From Aliiroseovarius sp. F47248L (lineage in GTDB: Bacteria > Pseudomonadota > Alphaproteobacteria > Rhodobacterales > Rhodobacteraceae): a DNA stretch of 64,000 nt. The notes under the pieces are model-generated. The model saw only the letters and a list, made by a program, of their open reading frames with translations. It did not search any database and was not told the DNA's origin. Below are positions 46,855 through 56,910 of this stretch, in pieces. The stretch's first letter is position 1. Every line of letters begins with the position of its first letter. A program made the position numbers and the translations under genes. Where the stretch lies: assembly GCF_023016085.1 (NCBI RefSeq), contig NZ_JALKBF010000001.1:2780501-2844500 (forward strand), in the 5' to 3' direction.

Positions 46855-49527
46855 ATGCTTGGAAAAATCGCGCGTAAGGTCTTTGGCACTCCCAATGACC
46901 GAATGATCAAAGCGACCCGCCCGATCGTCGAAAAAATCAACGCGCTTGAGGATGAGTATGCCGCCCTGACGGATGAGGGCATCATCACCAAGACTGAAGA
47001 ACTCAAAAAACGCATCGCGGACGGTGAGAAGCTGGACGCGATCCTGCCTGAAGCCTTCGCCAACTGTCGCGAGGCTGCGAAACGTGCGCTGGGCCTGCGT
47101 GCGTTTGACACACAGCTGATCGGCGGCATCTTCCTGCACCGCGGCAACATTGCCGAAATGAAAACCGGTGAAGGTAAAACACTGGTTGCGACCTTCCCCG
47201 CCTATCTGAATGCACTGTCGGGTGAGGGCGTGCATATCGTCACGGTAAACGATTATCTGGCCAAACGTGACGCAGAATGGATGAGTAAGGTCTATGGCGC
47301 GCTGGGGCTGACCACCGGTGTCGTCTATCCGCATCAGCCGGATGACGAGAAACGCGCGGCTTACGCCTGCGATGTGACCTATGCGACCAACAATGAGCTT
47401 GGATTCGATTATCTGCGCGACAATATGAAATCCGAGCTAAAAGACATGTATCAGCGTGGCCATAACTTCGCGATTGTGGACGAGGTCGATTCGATCCTGA
47501 TCGACGAAGCGCGAACCCCTCTGATTATTTCCGGCCCGTCGGAAGATCGATCAGAACTATATGTCACTATCGACAAACTGATTCCCGAACTGACCGAAGA
47601 ACATTACACGATTGACGAAAAGAACCGTGGCGCCACTTTTTCCGAAGAAGGCAACGAGTTTCTCGAAGAAATCCTGCATGCCCATGGCTTGCTGCCGGAA
47701 GGCCAATCGCTTTACGACCCAGAAAGCACCACCATTGTTCACCACGTCAACCAAGGCTTGCGCGCGCACAAACTGTTTCAGCGCGACAAAGACTATATCG
47801 TTCGCGATGGCGAGGTTGTGCTGATCGACGAATTTACCGGACGCATGATGGCGGGTCGCCGCCTGTCCGAAGGTCTGCACCAGGCCATTGAAGCCAAGGA
47901 AGGCTGCAAGACGCAGCCTGAGAATGTGACACTGGCCTCGGTGACGTTCCAGAACTATTTCCGTTTGTATAATAAGCTATCCGGTATGACCGGCACAGCG
48001 CTGACCGAAGCCGACGAGTTCGACGAAATCTATAAGCTGGGCGTGGTCGAAATTCCGACCAACCGGCCCATCGCACGTGTGGACGATCACGATGCGGTCT
48101 ACCGCACAACAGCCGAGAAATATGCCGCTGTTGTCGAAGAAATTCGTACGGCTAATGAGAAAGGCCAGCCCATGCTGGTCGGCACCACCTCGATTGAAAA
48201 ATCGGAGGAGCTGTCCAAGCTTCTGACCGAAGCTGGCATCAAGCATGACGTCCTGAACGCGCGCCAGCACGAGCGCGAAGCGCAGATTGTGGCTGATGCG
48301 GGTAAATTGGGGTCTGTGACCATCGCCACGAACATGGCCGGGCGTGGGACCGACATCAAACTTGGTGGCAACGTCGAATTCAAAGTGATGGAGGCCATTG
48401 CCGCCGATCCCGACGGCAACCCCGATGAAATCCGCGCCAAGATTGAAGCCGCCCACGAGGCGGATGAGCAAGCTGTTAAAGACGCCGGCGGTCTGTTCGT
48501 TCTGGCTACCGAACGGCATGAAAGCCGCCGGATCGACAATCAGCTGCGCGGCCGGTCCGGTCGTCAGGGTGACCCCGGTCGGTCGTCCTTCTTCCTGTCA
48601 TTGGAAGATGACTTGATGCGCATTTTCGGATCCGAACGGCTGGAAAAAGTGCTGTCCACTCTTGGAATGAAAGAAGGCGAGGCGATCATTCACCCATGGG
48701 TGAACAAATCGCTGGAGCGCGCGCAGGCCAAGGTCGAAGGCCGCAACTTCGATATTCGTAAGCAGCTTCTGAAATTCGATGACGTGATGAATGATCAGCG
48801 GAAAGCGATCTTTGGTCAGCGTCTGGAAATCATGGAAGCCGAAGACCTGTCCGAGATCGTAGGCGATATGCGTCATCAGGTCATCGACGATCTGGTCGAT
48901 GTTCACATGCCGCCGAAATCTTATGCCGATCAATGGGATACCGCAGGCTTGCAGGCGGCCGTGATCGAGAATCTGGGCTTCGAAGCCCCGGTGATCGACT
49001 GGGCCGCAGAAGAAGGCGTGGACGACGACAGCATTCGCGAACGGCTTTATAACGCTTCGGATGAGTTCATGGCGAAAAAGGCCGCAGATTTCGGGCCGGA
49101 GACCATGCGCTCGATCGAGAAGCAGTTGGTGTTGCAAACCATTGACAGCAAATGGCGCGAGCATCTTCTGACGCTGGATCACCTGCGCTCGGTTGTTGGG
49201 TTCCGTGGATATGCTCAACGCGACCCGTTGAACGAATACAAGAACGAAGCGTTCCAACTGTTTGAGAGTATGCTTGATAGCCTGCGCTCTGATGTGACCA
49301 ATAAACTTGCTCAGATTCGCCCGATGTCCGAAGCCGAGCAGCAAGCGATGATGCAGCAAATGATCCAACAACAGCAGGCACTGGCGCAGGCTGCAGACAA
49401 TGCGCAGGATGCCAAGGACGGGTTTGATGAATCCAATCCGGCCAGTTGGGGCAACCCGTCGCGCAACGATCCCTGCCCTTGCGGATCGGGCAAGAAGTTC
49501 AAACATTGTCACGGTCGGCTGGCCTGA
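46855..49527 (+). CDS. secA: Preprotein translocase ATPase SecA
   Basis: Motor of the Sec pathway. 890 residues. Walker A is [17 protein letters not shown] (about 102-118), Walker B region [20 protein letters not shown], the helicase motif [17 protein letters not shown] and [21 protein letters not shown]. The C-terminal glutamine-rich linker leads to the zinc tail [17 protein letters not shown] (C874, C876, C885, H886), which binds SecB. The SecB gene is present at 23.4 kb. Divergent from the parvulin gene. Confidence 0.97.
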   Translation: MLGKIARKVFGTPNDRMIKATRPIVEKINALEDEYAALTDEGIITKTEELKKRIADGEKLDAILPEAFANCREAAKRALGLRAFDTQLIGGIFLHRGNIAEMKTGEGKTLVATFPAYLNALSGEGVHIVTVNDYLAKRDAEWMSKVYGALGLTTGVVYPHQPDDEKRAAYACDVTYATNNELGFDYLRDNMKSELKDMYQRGHNFAIVDEVDSILIDEARTPLIISGPSEDRSELYVTIDKLIPELTEEHYTIDEKNRGATFSEEGNEFLEEILHAHGLLPEGQSLYDPESTTIVHHVNQGLRAHKLFQRDKDYIVRDGEVVLIDEFTGRMMAGRRLSEGLHQAIEAKEGCKTQPENVTLASVTFQNYFRLYNKLSGMTGTALTEADEFDEIYKLGVVEIPTNRPIARVDDHDAVYRTTAEKYAAVVEEIRTANEKGQPMLVGTTSIEKSEELSKLLTEAGIKHDVLNARQHEREAQIVADAGKLGSVTIATNMAGRGTDIKLGGNVEFKVMEAIAADPDGNPDEIRAKIEAAHEADEQAVKDAGGLFVLATERHESRRIDNQLRGRSGRQGDPGRSSFFLSLEDDLMRIFGSERLEKVLSTLGMKEGEAIIHPWVNKSLERAQAKVEGRNFDIRKQLLKFDDVMNDQRKAIFGQRLEIMEAEDLSEIVGDMRHQVIDDLVDVHMPPKSYADQWDTAGLQAAVIENLGFEAPVIDWAAEEGVDDDSIRERLYNASDEFMAKKAADFGPETMRSIEKQLVLQTIDSKWREHLLTLDHLRSVVGFRGYAQRDPLNEYKNEAFQLFESMLDSLRSDVTNKLAQIRPMSEAEQQAMMQQMIQQQQALAQAADNAQDAKDGFDESNPASWGNPSRNDPCPCGSGKKFKHCHGRLA

Positions 49528-49614
49528 TCGGACACGCTGACAATATCAGTGGTTGAAATCCGACGCGCCAATCCGGATGATTGCGCAAGGGGGTTGCACG
49601 GGTTGGGGGGCGCC

Positions 49615-51174
49615 ATGAACATTTTGCGCGCGGTCATCGCGATGGCAATTGTGATGCTGGCAACCGGCCATGCAGCTTTGGCTGACGACGTGACGCTGAC
49701 CTCACGCGATGGCGCGATCGAGCTGACGGGCACTCTTCTGACCTTCGACGGCGAGTTTTACCGCGTAGATACCGAATTCGGTATTCTGACGGTCGATAGC
49801 TCTGGCGTCACCTGCGAAGGGCCCGGGTGTCCCAGCCTTGGCCCGTTTGTGGCTGAGCTGACCATCTCGGGCGCGTACACGATGGGTGAAGTGCTGTTCC
49901 CGGCCCTGGTTGAAGGCTTCGCGCTGCGTGAAGGCTATGCGCTTAAACGCGAAGAGGTGTTGGGTGTCGGCACACTTTATACGTTGTATGATGGGGCATC
50001 TGGGCAGGAACAGGCACGCATAACGATCAAGCTGACCACAAGCGCGGAGGGGTTTGCCGACCTTTTGGGGCAGCAAGCCGACATGGTTCTGTCGATGCGA
50101 CAAGCGTCTACCCGCGAACGCAGCATGGCGCGCGAGGCCGGGCTTGGCGATCTAAAAATCGCACGGCAAAGTCGGGTGATCGCGTTGGATGCGCTGGTGC
50201 CGGTGGTGTCGCCGGGCAATCCGGTGACCAAGCTGTCGATCGCGCAACTGGCCGCGATCTACGCCGGCAAGATCAGGAATTGGAGCGAGCTTGGTGGCGA
50301 AGATGCCCCTATCACACCCTATCTGATGGACATCGAAGAAGGTTTTGGTCCCGCCTTCATGCAGCAGGTCATCGCCGCAAGCGGTGTTAGCCTGTCGGAC
50401 CGCGTGCGTTTCCATCCATCGACCAAGGCGTTGAACGATGCCATCGCACGCGATCCGTTTGGCATCGCAATCACGTCCTTCATGCGCCCCGGCAATGGCG
50501 AGGTGGTTCAACTGTCTGGCACCTGTGGCTTTCGTGTGCAGGCATCGGCCCGGTCAATCAAGTCGGAAGATTATCCACTGACCATGCCAATGTACCTGTA
50601 TCTTCCAGAAAGGCGTCTACCACTTCTGGCGCGCGAGTTCCTTTCCTATCTTCGTACGGACAGTGCACAGTTCGTGACTCGCCGGGCCGGGTTTGTCGAT
50701 CAGGCGCTGACACGTATTCCAATACAGCATCAGGGGGATCGTATGGCCAATGCCATCTCAGCGGCGGGGGACGAAGTGGCATTGGATGAGCTGAAGCGCA
50801 TGGTGAACATATTTGACGGCAAAGATCGCATGTCGATCAGTTTCCGGTTTGAAGGGGGTTCAACCCGGTTGGATGCGCCCTCCCGCTCCAACGTTGCGTT
50901 GCTGGCCAAGGCCTTGGAAAGTGGTCGTTTTGACGGGCATCAGATGGTGTTTGTCGGATTCTCTGATGGACAGGGCGCAGCGGAACAAAACCTTGATCTG
51001 GCCCTTAAACGCGCCACGGCCGTGCGTAAGCAGGTCTTGACGCAGCTAGAGGCTTTCGACGACACCCGCGTTGATCTTCAGGTCGATGCGTTTGGTGAAG
51101 CGATGCCCATGGCCTGTGACGACAGCGCATGGGGGCGCAGCGTCAATCGCCGGGTCGAAATCTGGGTCGACTGA
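49615..51174 (+). CDS. PstS-like substrate-binding domain fused to OmpA-family domain
   Basis: 519 residues. Signal peptide (NILRAVIAMAIVMLATGHAALA), then a small N-terminal domain (to about 80), a phosphate-binding-protein-like region (about 85-350; LVPVVSPGNPVTKLSIAQLAAIYAGKIRNWSELGG is the typical PstS hinge segment, residues about 200-235), and a C-terminal OmpA-like peptidoglycan-binding domain (about 400-519; FVGFSDGQGAAEQNLDLALKRA, ending GRSVNRRVEIWV). The combination suggests a periplasmic ligand sensor or scavenger tied to the cell wall. The ATG at 49615 follows GGGGGG at a short spacing. It is 87 bases after secA. Confidence 0.8.
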   Translation: MNILRAVIAMAIVMLATGHAALADDVTLTSRDGAIELTGTLLTFDGEFYRVDTEFGILTVDSSGVTCEGPGCPSLGPFVAELTISGAYTMGEVLFPALVEGFALREGYALKREEVLGVGTLYTLYDGASGQEQARITIKLTTSAEGFADLLGQQADMVLSMRQASTRERSMAREAGLGDLKIARQSRVIALDALVPVVSPGNPVTKLSIAQLAAIYAGKIRNWSELGGEDAPITPYLMDIEEGFGPAFMQQVIAASGVSLSDRVRFHPSTKALNDAIARDPFGIAITSFMRPGNGEVVQLSGTCGFRVQASARSIKSEDYPLTMPMYLYLPERRLPLLAREFLSYLRTDSAQFVTRRAGFVDQALTRIPIQHQGDRMANAISAAGDEVALDELKRMVNIFDGKDRMSISFRFEGGSTRLDAPSRSNVALLAKALESGRFDGHQMVFVGFSDGQGAAEQNLDLALKRATAVRKQVLTQLEAFDDTRVDLQVDAFGEAMPMACDDSAWGRSVNRRVEIWVD

Positions 51175-51176
51175 TC

Positions 51177-51950
51177 TTAAAGATATCCCGACCCGCGAAA
51201 GCTGAGCTCTGTCGATTTTCCGATGATCAGATGGTCATGCAGTGTCAGACCAAGCGCGGTTGCCGCGTCGTTCACCTGCTGGGTCATTTGAATATCGCTA
51301 TCAGATGGCGTGGGATCGCCCGAAGGGTGATTGTGCACAAGGATGATTGCCGATGCATTCAGTTCCAGCGCCCTCTTAACAACCTCGCGCGGATAAACCG
51401 GCACGTGATCCACGGTGCCCTGCCCCTGTGCCTCGTCCGCGATCAGAACGTTTTTACGATCAAGAAACAGAACCCGAAACTGTTCGGTGTCACGATGGGC
51501 CATGGTTGTGTGGCAATAATCCAGCACCGCGTCCCAAGATGAAATCACATGCCGCTGAATGACACGACTGCGTGCCATGCGTTGGGCGGCGGCTTCGACG
51601 ATCTTTAATTCGGTGATCACTGCATCACCAATCCCCGGTATATCGCGCAGGCGCTGCACGGGGGCGGTCACCACGCGGTTGAAATCGCCGAATGTGTCCA
51701 GCAAGCAGCGTGCCAGCGGCTTCACATCCCGTCGCGGAATGGCGCGGAACAGCACAAGTTCCAGCATTTCATAATCCGGCATGGCCTGCGCCCCGCCGGC
51801 CATAAACCGGTCGCGCAGGCGTTTGCGGTGATCCTTGATGTAAGATGGCAGCTTGCCGTCCTTCACCGCCACTGGAAGCACCGGCGCTTCGTCTGTGTCA
51901 AACAGCGCCTGGGGCATTTCATCGAATTGGAATTGTCTGCTCTCGGTCAT
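51177..51950 (-). CDS. radC: RadC-family JAMM protein
   Basis: 257 residues. After a variable N-terminus there is a UPF0758 helix-hairpin-helix region ([20 protein letters not shown]) and the MPN/JAMM domain with the metal motif [15 protein letters not shown] and [13 protein letters not shown] [12 protein letters not shown]. Despite its name, RadC's role in DNA repair is doubtful; its biochemical function is unknown. The ATG at 51950 lies in the loop of a 10-bp perfect hairpin. It converges with the PstS-OmpA gene. Confidence 0.92.
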   Translation of the reverse strand: MTESRQFQFDEMPQALFDTDEAPVLPVAVKDGKLPSYIKDHRKRLRDRFMAGGAQAMPDYEMLELVLFRAIPRRDVKPLARCLLDTFGDFNRVVTAPVQRLRDIPGIGDAVITELKIVEAAAQRMARSRVIQRHVISSWDAVLDYCHTTMAHRDTEQFRVLFLDRKNVLIADEAQGQGTVDHVPVYPREVVKRALELNASAIILVHNHPSGDPTPSDSDIQMTQQVNDAATALGLTLHDHLIIGKSTELSFRGSGYL

Positions 51951-51960
51951 GAGAGCAGAC
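51935..51960 (-). promoter_or_regulatory. Perfect 10-bp inverted repeat holding the radC start codon in its loop
   Basis: Arms GTCTGCTCTC (51935-51944) and GAGAGCAGAC (51951-51960) are exact complements, separated by 6 bases. In the radC mRNA the loop reads ATGACC, so the ATG is the loop's first codon and the stem occludes both the ribosome-site region and codons 3-5. It could also be a protein-binding operator. Confidence 0.7.
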
Positions 51961-52002
51961 TGCACCAAAAGTGGTGAATGAAAGGTTAACAGCCTTTAGT
52001 TG

Positions 52003-53145
52003 CTAGCCCTTCATGCTGTCCCAGAAACTCTTCACTTTGGTAAAGAAAGACGAGCTTTCCGGGTTGTTCTCTTCCGACAGTTTTTCGAAATCGCGCAACA
52101 GCTCTTTTTGCTTCGTGGTCAGGTTCACCGGTGTTTCCACCGCAAGCTCGATATACATATCGCCACGCGGTCCGCCTCGTAGGCCCGGCATACCTTTCGA
52201 CCGCAGACGCATCTGCCGCCCCGACTGACTACCCGCCGGGATTTTCACACGCGACCGGCCGCCGTCGATGGTCGGCACTTCGATGTCACCGCCCAGCGCC
52301 GCAGAGGCCATTGAAACAGGCACACGGCAGTGAAGGTGCGGGCCTTCGCGGTCGAAAATTGGATGCTCGGCCACCTCGATGAAGATATACAAATCACCCG
52401 TCGGTCCACCGCGCAGTCCGGCCTCGCCTTCGCCAGACAGGCGGATGCGCGTGCCGGTTTCAACACCTGCCGGAATGTTCACGGACAGCGAGCGTTCTTT
52501 ATGCTTTCGACCCGCGCCACCGCAGCTTTTGCAGGGATTCTGGATCTTCTGGCCAGTGCCCTGACAGTTCGGACAGGTGCGCTCAACGGTAAAGAAGCCT
52601 TGCTGTGCACGCACCTTGCCCATGCCAGAGCAGGTCGGACATACAGTCGGTTCAGCCCCGGCCTCGGCACCGGTGCCACTGCATTCGTCACAAGAAACCG
52701 AGGTCGGCACATTGATCGTTTTCTGAAGACCAGCAAACGCCTCTTCCAGAGTTACACGCAGATTATAGCGCAGGTCAGACCCACGCTGCGCACGTGCACC
52801 GCCGCCGCGTCCACCACCCATGAAATCGCCGAACAAGTCGTCGAACACATCGGAAAACGCGCTGGCGAAATCGCCGTTGCCGCCGGGATGTCCGCCACCG
52901 GGACGACCGCCCATACCACCGTCGAAGGCGGCATGACCAAACCGGTCATAGGCGGCTTTCTTATCGGCGTCCTTCAGAACGTCGTAAGCCTCGTTCGCTT
53001 CTTTGAACTGGGCTTCGGCGTCGGGGTTGTCCGAATTGCGATCGGGGTGAAGCTCTTTCGCCTTCTTGCGATAAGCCTTCTTCAGATCTTCCGCAGACGC
53101 GCCCTTCGACACTCCGAGAACTTCATAATAATCACGCTTTGACAT
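52003..53145 (-). CDS. dnaJ: Chaperone protein DnaJ
   Basis: J-domain co-chaperone that stimulates DnaK. 380 residues. J domain with [14 protein letters not shown] (HPD), a glycine-rich segment (about 75-115), the zinc domain with four CxxCxGxG repeats ([32 protein letters not shown]) and the C-terminal substrate domains. GGGAG precedes the ATG. It follows dnaK after 63 bases; that spacer is GC-rich with a possible GGGGC/GCCCC stem. Confidence 0.97.
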   Translation of the reverse strand: MSKRDYYEVLGVSKGASAEDLKKAYRKKAKELHPDRNSDNPDAEAQFKEANEAYDVLKDADKKAAYDRFGHAAFDGGMGGRPGGGHPGGNGDFASAFSDVFDDLFGDFMGGGRGGGARAQRGSDLRYNLRVTLEEAFAGLQKTINVPTSVSCDECSGTGAEAGAEPTVCPTCSGMGKVRAQQGFFTVERTCPNCQGTGQKIQNPCKSCGGAGRKHKERSLSVNIPAGVETGTRIRLSGEGEAGLRGGPTGDLYIFIEVAEHPIFDREGPHLHCRVPVSMASAALGGDIEVPTIDGGRSRVKIPAGSQSGRQMRLRSKGMPGLRGGPRGDMYIELAVETPVNLTTKQKELLRDFEKLSEENNPESSSFFTKVKSFWDSMKG

Positions 53146-53208
53146 GGAAGTCTCCCTTTGGGAGGGGGCAGGGCCGCAAGGGCAGCCCCGCCCGTTACCT
53201 ATTCAGAC

Positions 53209-55122
53209 TTAACGCTTGTTTTCGTCGTCAAGGTCTTCGAAGTCGGCGTCGACAATGTCGTCATCCACCGCCGAAGGGCCATCGGCGTCTTCGGATTCTT
53301 CGCCAGCCGCTTCTTCCTGCTGCGACTTGTAGATCGCTTCACCCAGCTTCATGGCCGCTTCGGTGACGTTCTGGATGCCCGACTTGATCTTGTCGGCATT
53401 GTCTTCTTCCATCACGTCCTTCAGGGCGGCAATGGCCAGCTCGATCGCTTCGATCGTGGTCGGGTCGACCTTGTCGTTATGCTCTTCCATCGCCTTTTCG
53501 GTCGAATGGATCAGGCTTTCGGCCTGGTTCTTGGCTTCGACAAGCTCTTTGCGCTCTTTATCAGCCTCGGCATTGGCTTCGGCGTCTTTCACCATGTTCT
53601 CGATGTCCTCATCCGAGAGGCCACCCGAGGCTTGAATGGTGATTTTCTGCTCTTTGCCGGTGCCCTTGTCCTTGGCGCCCACTTCAACGATGCCGTTGGC
53701 GTCGATGTCGAAGGTCACCTCGATCTGCGGCATACCGCGCGGTGCGGGCGGGATGTCTTCCAGGTTGAATTGGCCCAAGATCTTGTTGTCAGCAGCCATT
53801 TCACGCTCACCCTGGAACACGCGCAAGGTCACGGCGTTCTGGTTGTCTTCCGCGGTTGAGAAGATCTGCGACTTCTTGGTCGGGATCGTCGTGTTGCGGT
53901 CGATCAGGCGGGTAAACACACCACCCAGCGTTTCGATGCCCAGCGACAGAGGCGTTACGTCCAGAAGAACAACGTCTTTCACGTCACCTTGCAGAACACC
54001 TGCTTGAATGGCGGCACCCATGGCCACAACTTCGTCAGGGTTCACACCCTTGTGGGGTTCCTTGCCGAAGAATTTGGACACTTCTTCGATGACTTTCGGC
54101 ATACGGGTCATACCACCGACCAGAACCACCTCGTCGATGTCGTCTTTCGACAGGCCAGCGTCTTTCAACGCAGCTTGGCAAGGCTTCATCGAGCGTTTGA
54201 TAAGATCCGATACAAGGCTTTCCAACTTGGCGCGGGTCAGCTTCATAACCATGTGCAACGGCGCACCATCCGACCCCATAGAGATGAAGGGTTGGTTGAT
54301 TTCCGTCTGCGACGAGCTGGACAGCTCGATCTTGGCTTTCTCGGCGGCTTCTTTCAGGCGTTGCAGGGCCATCTTGTCTTTCGACAGATCAACCTGATTT
54401 TCCTTTTTGAACTCATCGACCAGATACTGGACGATGCGCATGTCGAAGTCTTCACCACCAAGGAATGTGTCGCCGTTGGTCGATTTCACTTCGAACAGGC
54501 CGTCGTCAATTTCCAGAATGGTCACGTCGAATGTACCGCCGCCAAGGTCGTAGACCGCGATGGTGTGTGTTTCAGACTTGTCCAGACCGTATGCCAGTGC
54601 GGCAGCCGTTGGCTCGTTGATGATGCGCAGCACTTCAAGGCCAGCAATCTTGCCGGCGTCCTTTGTGGCCTGACGCTGAGCGTCGTTGAAATAGGCAGGA
54701 ACGGTGATGACGGCCTGCGTCACTTCTTCACCCAGATAGCTTTCCGCCGTCTCTTTCATCTTACCCAGAATAAAGGCCGAGATCTGCGAGGGCGAATATT
54801 TTTGCCCGGCAGCTTCAACCCATGCGTCACCGTTGCCGCCATCGACAATGGCGTAGGGGACCAGCTTTTTATCTTTCTCGACAGCCGGGTCCTGCATGTT
54901 ACGGCCAATCAGGCGCTTCACAGCAAAAACCGTGTTGTCGGGGTTGGTCACAGCTTGACGTTTTGCCGACTGACCAACAAGGCGTTCGTCGTCCTTAAAG
55001 GCGACGATCGAAGGCGTTGTGCGTGCGCCCTCTGCGTTTTCGATGACCCGCGGTTGCGAGCCGTCCATGATGGCAACACAAGAGTTGGTGGTGCCGAGGT
55101 CGATACCGATGACTTTAGCCAT
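53209..55122 (-). CDS. dnaK: Molecular chaperone DnaK (Hsp70)
   Basis: 637 residues. [17 protein letters not shown] begins the ATPase domain; [29 protein letters not shown] and [12 protein letters not shown] are Hsp70 signatures. The linker is [19 protein letters not shown], and the acidic C-terminus ends [13 protein letters not shown]. The ATG at 55122 is used; the frame to 55128 needs a TTG. Preceded by an RpoH-like promoter and a leader of about 100 bases with a hairpin. Partners grpE (8.7 kb) and dnaJ are in the window. Confidence 0.97.
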   Translation of the reverse strand: MAKVIGIDLGTTNSCVAIMDGSQPRVIENAEGARTTPSIVAFKDDERLVGQSAKRQAVTNPDNTVFAVKRLIGRNMQDPAVEKDKKLVPYAIVDGGNGDAWVEAAGQKYSPSQISAFILGKMKETAESYLGEEVTQAVITVPAYFNDAQRQATKDAGKIAGLEVLRIINEPTAAALAYGLDKSETHTIAVYDLGGGTFDVTILEIDDGLFEVKSTNGDTFLGGEDFDMRIVQYLVDEFKKENQVDLSKDKMALQRLKEAAEKAKIELSSSSQTEINQPFISMGSDGAPLHMVMKLTRAKLESLVSDLIKRSMKPCQAALKDAGLSKDDIDEVVLVGGMTRMPKVIEEVSKFFGKEPHKGVNPDEVVAMGAAIQAGVLQGDVKDVVLLDVTPLSLGIETLGGVFTRLIDRNTTIPTKKSQIFSTAEDNQNAVTLRVFQGEREMAADNKILGQFNLEDIPPAPRGMPQIEVTFDIDANGIVEVGAKDKGTGKEQKITIQASGGLSDEDIENMVKDAEANAEADKERKELVEAKNQAESLIHSTEKAMEEHNDKVDPTTIEAIELAIAALKDVMEEDNADKIKSGIQNVTEAAMKLGEAIYKSQQEEAAGEESEDADGPSAVDDDIVDADFEDLDDENKR

Positions 55123-55152
55123 GCTCAAAATCCTCTCTTAGGCGATGTTGTG

Positions 55153-55180
55153 GGAGCCGACCTTGCAAAGCATCGGCCCC
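55153..55180 (-). other. Hairpin in the dnaK 5' leader
   Basis: On the minus strand GGGGCCGA (55180-55173) pairs with TCGGCTCC (55160-55153), an 8-bp stem with one G-U pair and a 12-base loop. It lies about 30 bases upstream of the dnaK ATG within the predicted leader. No T-run follows. Confidence 0.5.
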
Positions 55181-55232
55181 TGATCCCAGATTTCTGACCG
55201 AATGGGCGTGCCCCAATCCGGCGTCTCGGGGT

Positions 55233-55261
55233 ATATAAGTAGGGGGAATGGGGCCTGCAAG
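55233..55261 (-). promoter_or_regulatory. RpoH-like heat-shock promoter of dnaK
   Basis: On the minus strand CTTGCA (55261-55256), 17 bases, TTATAT (55238-55233), with C before the -10 (CTTATAT). It fits the alphaproteobacterial sigma-32 pattern. Transcription would begin near 55226. Confidence 0.6.
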
Positions 55262-55315
55262 CGTTCAAGGGGGTGAGAATGCGTAAAAAAACGAGTCATT
55301 TTCGGGGTTTTGACC

Positions 55316-55960
55316 ATGATTGCGCATGACATACCTCCAATGGATCTGGCTGGGGCTAGGCTTTATAAGGAGAAGCTGGATCGCGCGGCACAAGAGGCGC
55401 TGGTCGTCGCGCTTCGAGATGTTGTGTCTGTTGCACCGTTTTTCCATCCTGAAACGCGGTGGGGCAAGAAGATGTCAGTGCGAATGACATCCGCGGGACG
55501 GCTGGGTTGGGTGTCGGATCGGCGGGGCTATCGTTATGAGCCGCATCATCCGACTGGAGCAGAATGGCCAGCTATTCCCGACGCTGTGTTGGATGTTTGG
55601 CGCGATGTTGCTGGGACAGAGCGGCTCCCCGACTGTTGTTTGATCAACTATTATGGCGATGGCGCGCGGATGGGGTTGCACCAAGACCGGGACGAGGGTG
55701 ATTTCTCGTTTCCAGTCGTGTCCATCAGTCTTGGTGACGATGCGTTGTTTCGGGTTGGTGGGATCGAGCGGCAAGGGCCGACCCAGTCCGCGTGGCTTGG
55801 GTCTGGTGACGTGCTGGTGCTGGATGGTCCGTCGCGGCTTGCCTATCATGGGATTGACCGTCTGCGCTTTGGGTCTTCCGACCTCTTGCGTGATCATGGG
55901 CGGATCAACCTGACGCTTCGGGTCGTGGATGTCCCGCCGGCCAGAGAGACGGGTGCTTAG
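55316..55960 (+). CDS. alkB: AlkB-type alpha-ketoglutarate-dependent DNA dealkylase
   Basis: Fe(II)/2-oxoglutarate dioxygenase that removes methyl groups from 1-methyladenine and 3-methylcytosine. 214 residues. LINYYGDGARMGLHQDRDE carries the HxD iron ligands, VVSISLGDDALFRVGG and GDVLVLDGPSRLAYHGI give the distal histidine, and GRINLTLRVV the 2-oxoglutarate arginine. The start is ATG 55316 with GGGG about 8 bases upstream. Divergent from dnaK; its TAG overlaps the stop of the following convergent gene. Confidence 0.94.
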   Translation: MIAHDIPPMDLAGARLYKEKLDRAAQEALVVALRDVVSVAPFFHPETRWGKKMSVRMTSAGRLGWVSDRRGYRYEPHHPTGAEWPAIPDAVLDVWRDVAGTERLPDCCLINYYGDGARMGLHQDRDEGDFSFPVVSISLGDDALFRVGGIERQGPTQSAWLGSGDVLVLDGPSRLAYHGIDRLRFGSSDLLRDHGRINLTLRVVDVPPARETGA

Positions 55961-56778
55961 CGCCGGGCATCCCAGCTTGCTGACACGTATTTCCGGCTAT
56001 AGCTGTCGCCCATTAGGCCAAGAAAGGCCAGCACGATGGATACGATCAGTGGATACTGCCAGTTGGAGTAATGCGGGAAATAGTTGATGAAGGTATATCC
56101 GCGCGCCTGATCAATAATGTGAAACAGTGGGTTCCACGAAAACATGGCCAGCATGAAGAAGGGAAGAGTATTTGCGACAAACATCTTGCCTGACGCAAAC
56201 ATGTTCACCCGCATATACAAGGTTGTGGCTACCCGCGTGAACTGGGGAAACCAAGGTTTCAGTGCCATGAATACAATGCCGACTGCGACACCATTAAACC
56301 AACCCAACAACAGCATCATGGATGCACCACTAGGGTCGTGAACTTTCACCGGGTTAAACGCCAGGCTGTATACCGTCAGCACGACGACGATGGACAGGAT
56401 TTGCAGGTAAAGTGATGACAGGGCGGCTGCGGTGATAGATACGAGTGTATTCATCGGCCCATGTAGCATCATGGTCGATGTAGGTCCGGCCGAGGTTGCT
56501 ACTGCCTTCATGGTCTTAATGTTCGTCATGAATATGAAAACGCCCGACATAATGTAGAGCAGAAAGTCCCCCCGAATGGCAGCCGTTCGCAGGCCAAGCA
56601 CGCTCATCAACACAAAAAAGACGGCAACCATCAGAAGTGATTGTAGGATATTGATCAGCAGGCCAATAACGGCGTTGGGATGCGACTTTCGAAGATCATA
56701 GACCGTCGCGTGATAAATCACAGACACCATCGAAGCAGCAGCCTGAAACCGGGTTCTGTTCACTTTCACTTCAAACAT
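55957..56778 (-). CDS. ABC-2 type polysaccharide export permease (KpsM-like)
   Basis: 273 residues with about six membrane helices (for example AVIGLLINILQSLLMVAVFF, about 36-55, and a final one near VSIVLAFLGLMG). The organisation resembles the ABC-2 permeases that export capsule or lipopolysaccharide O-chains. WNPLFHIIDQARGY matches the NP..H..e..R region of KpsM/RfbA permeases. The ATPase partner (KpsT type) is not in the window. Divergent from cysQ-kdsB and convergent with alkB by 4 bases. It fits the polysaccharide locus to its right. Confidence 0.8.
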   Translation of the reverse strand: MFEVKVNRTRFQAAASMVSVIYHATVYDLRKSHPNAVIGLLINILQSLLMVAVFFVLMSVLGLRTAAIRGDFLLYIMSGVFIFMTNIKTMKAVATSAGPTSTMMLHGPMNTLVSITAAALSSLYLQILSIVVVLTVYSLAFNPVKVHDPSGASMMLLLGWFNGVAVGIVFMALKPWFPQFTRVATTLYMRVNMFASGKMFVANTLPFFMLAMFSWNPLFHIIDQARGYTFINYFPHYSNWQYPLIVSIVLAFLGLMGDSYSRKYVSASWDARR

Positions 56779-56910
56779 GGCGCTGCCTTTTTGCCTGCCG
56801 TGGGGGGATTCTCGCAGGGAAATCTTGCTGTTCCTTTACCCAAACATCATAAGTGGGCGAAATTATGTAATCAACTGGACCGCGTGACGTGGCGGGTTAG
56901 GAGTATCGCC
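56779..56910. other. Divergent permease-cysQ intergenic region
   Basis: 132 bases that must hold promoters for the permease (minus) and cysQ-kdsB (plus). No motif could be assigned with confidence apart from the AGGAG ribosome site at 56900-56904. Confidence 0.4.

Noticed and set aside
53989..55197. 402-residue plus-strand open frame opposite dnaK
   Set aside because: Its length reflects the strong codon bias of dnaK on the other strand; the DnaK frame is unambiguous and the antisense product resembles nothing known.
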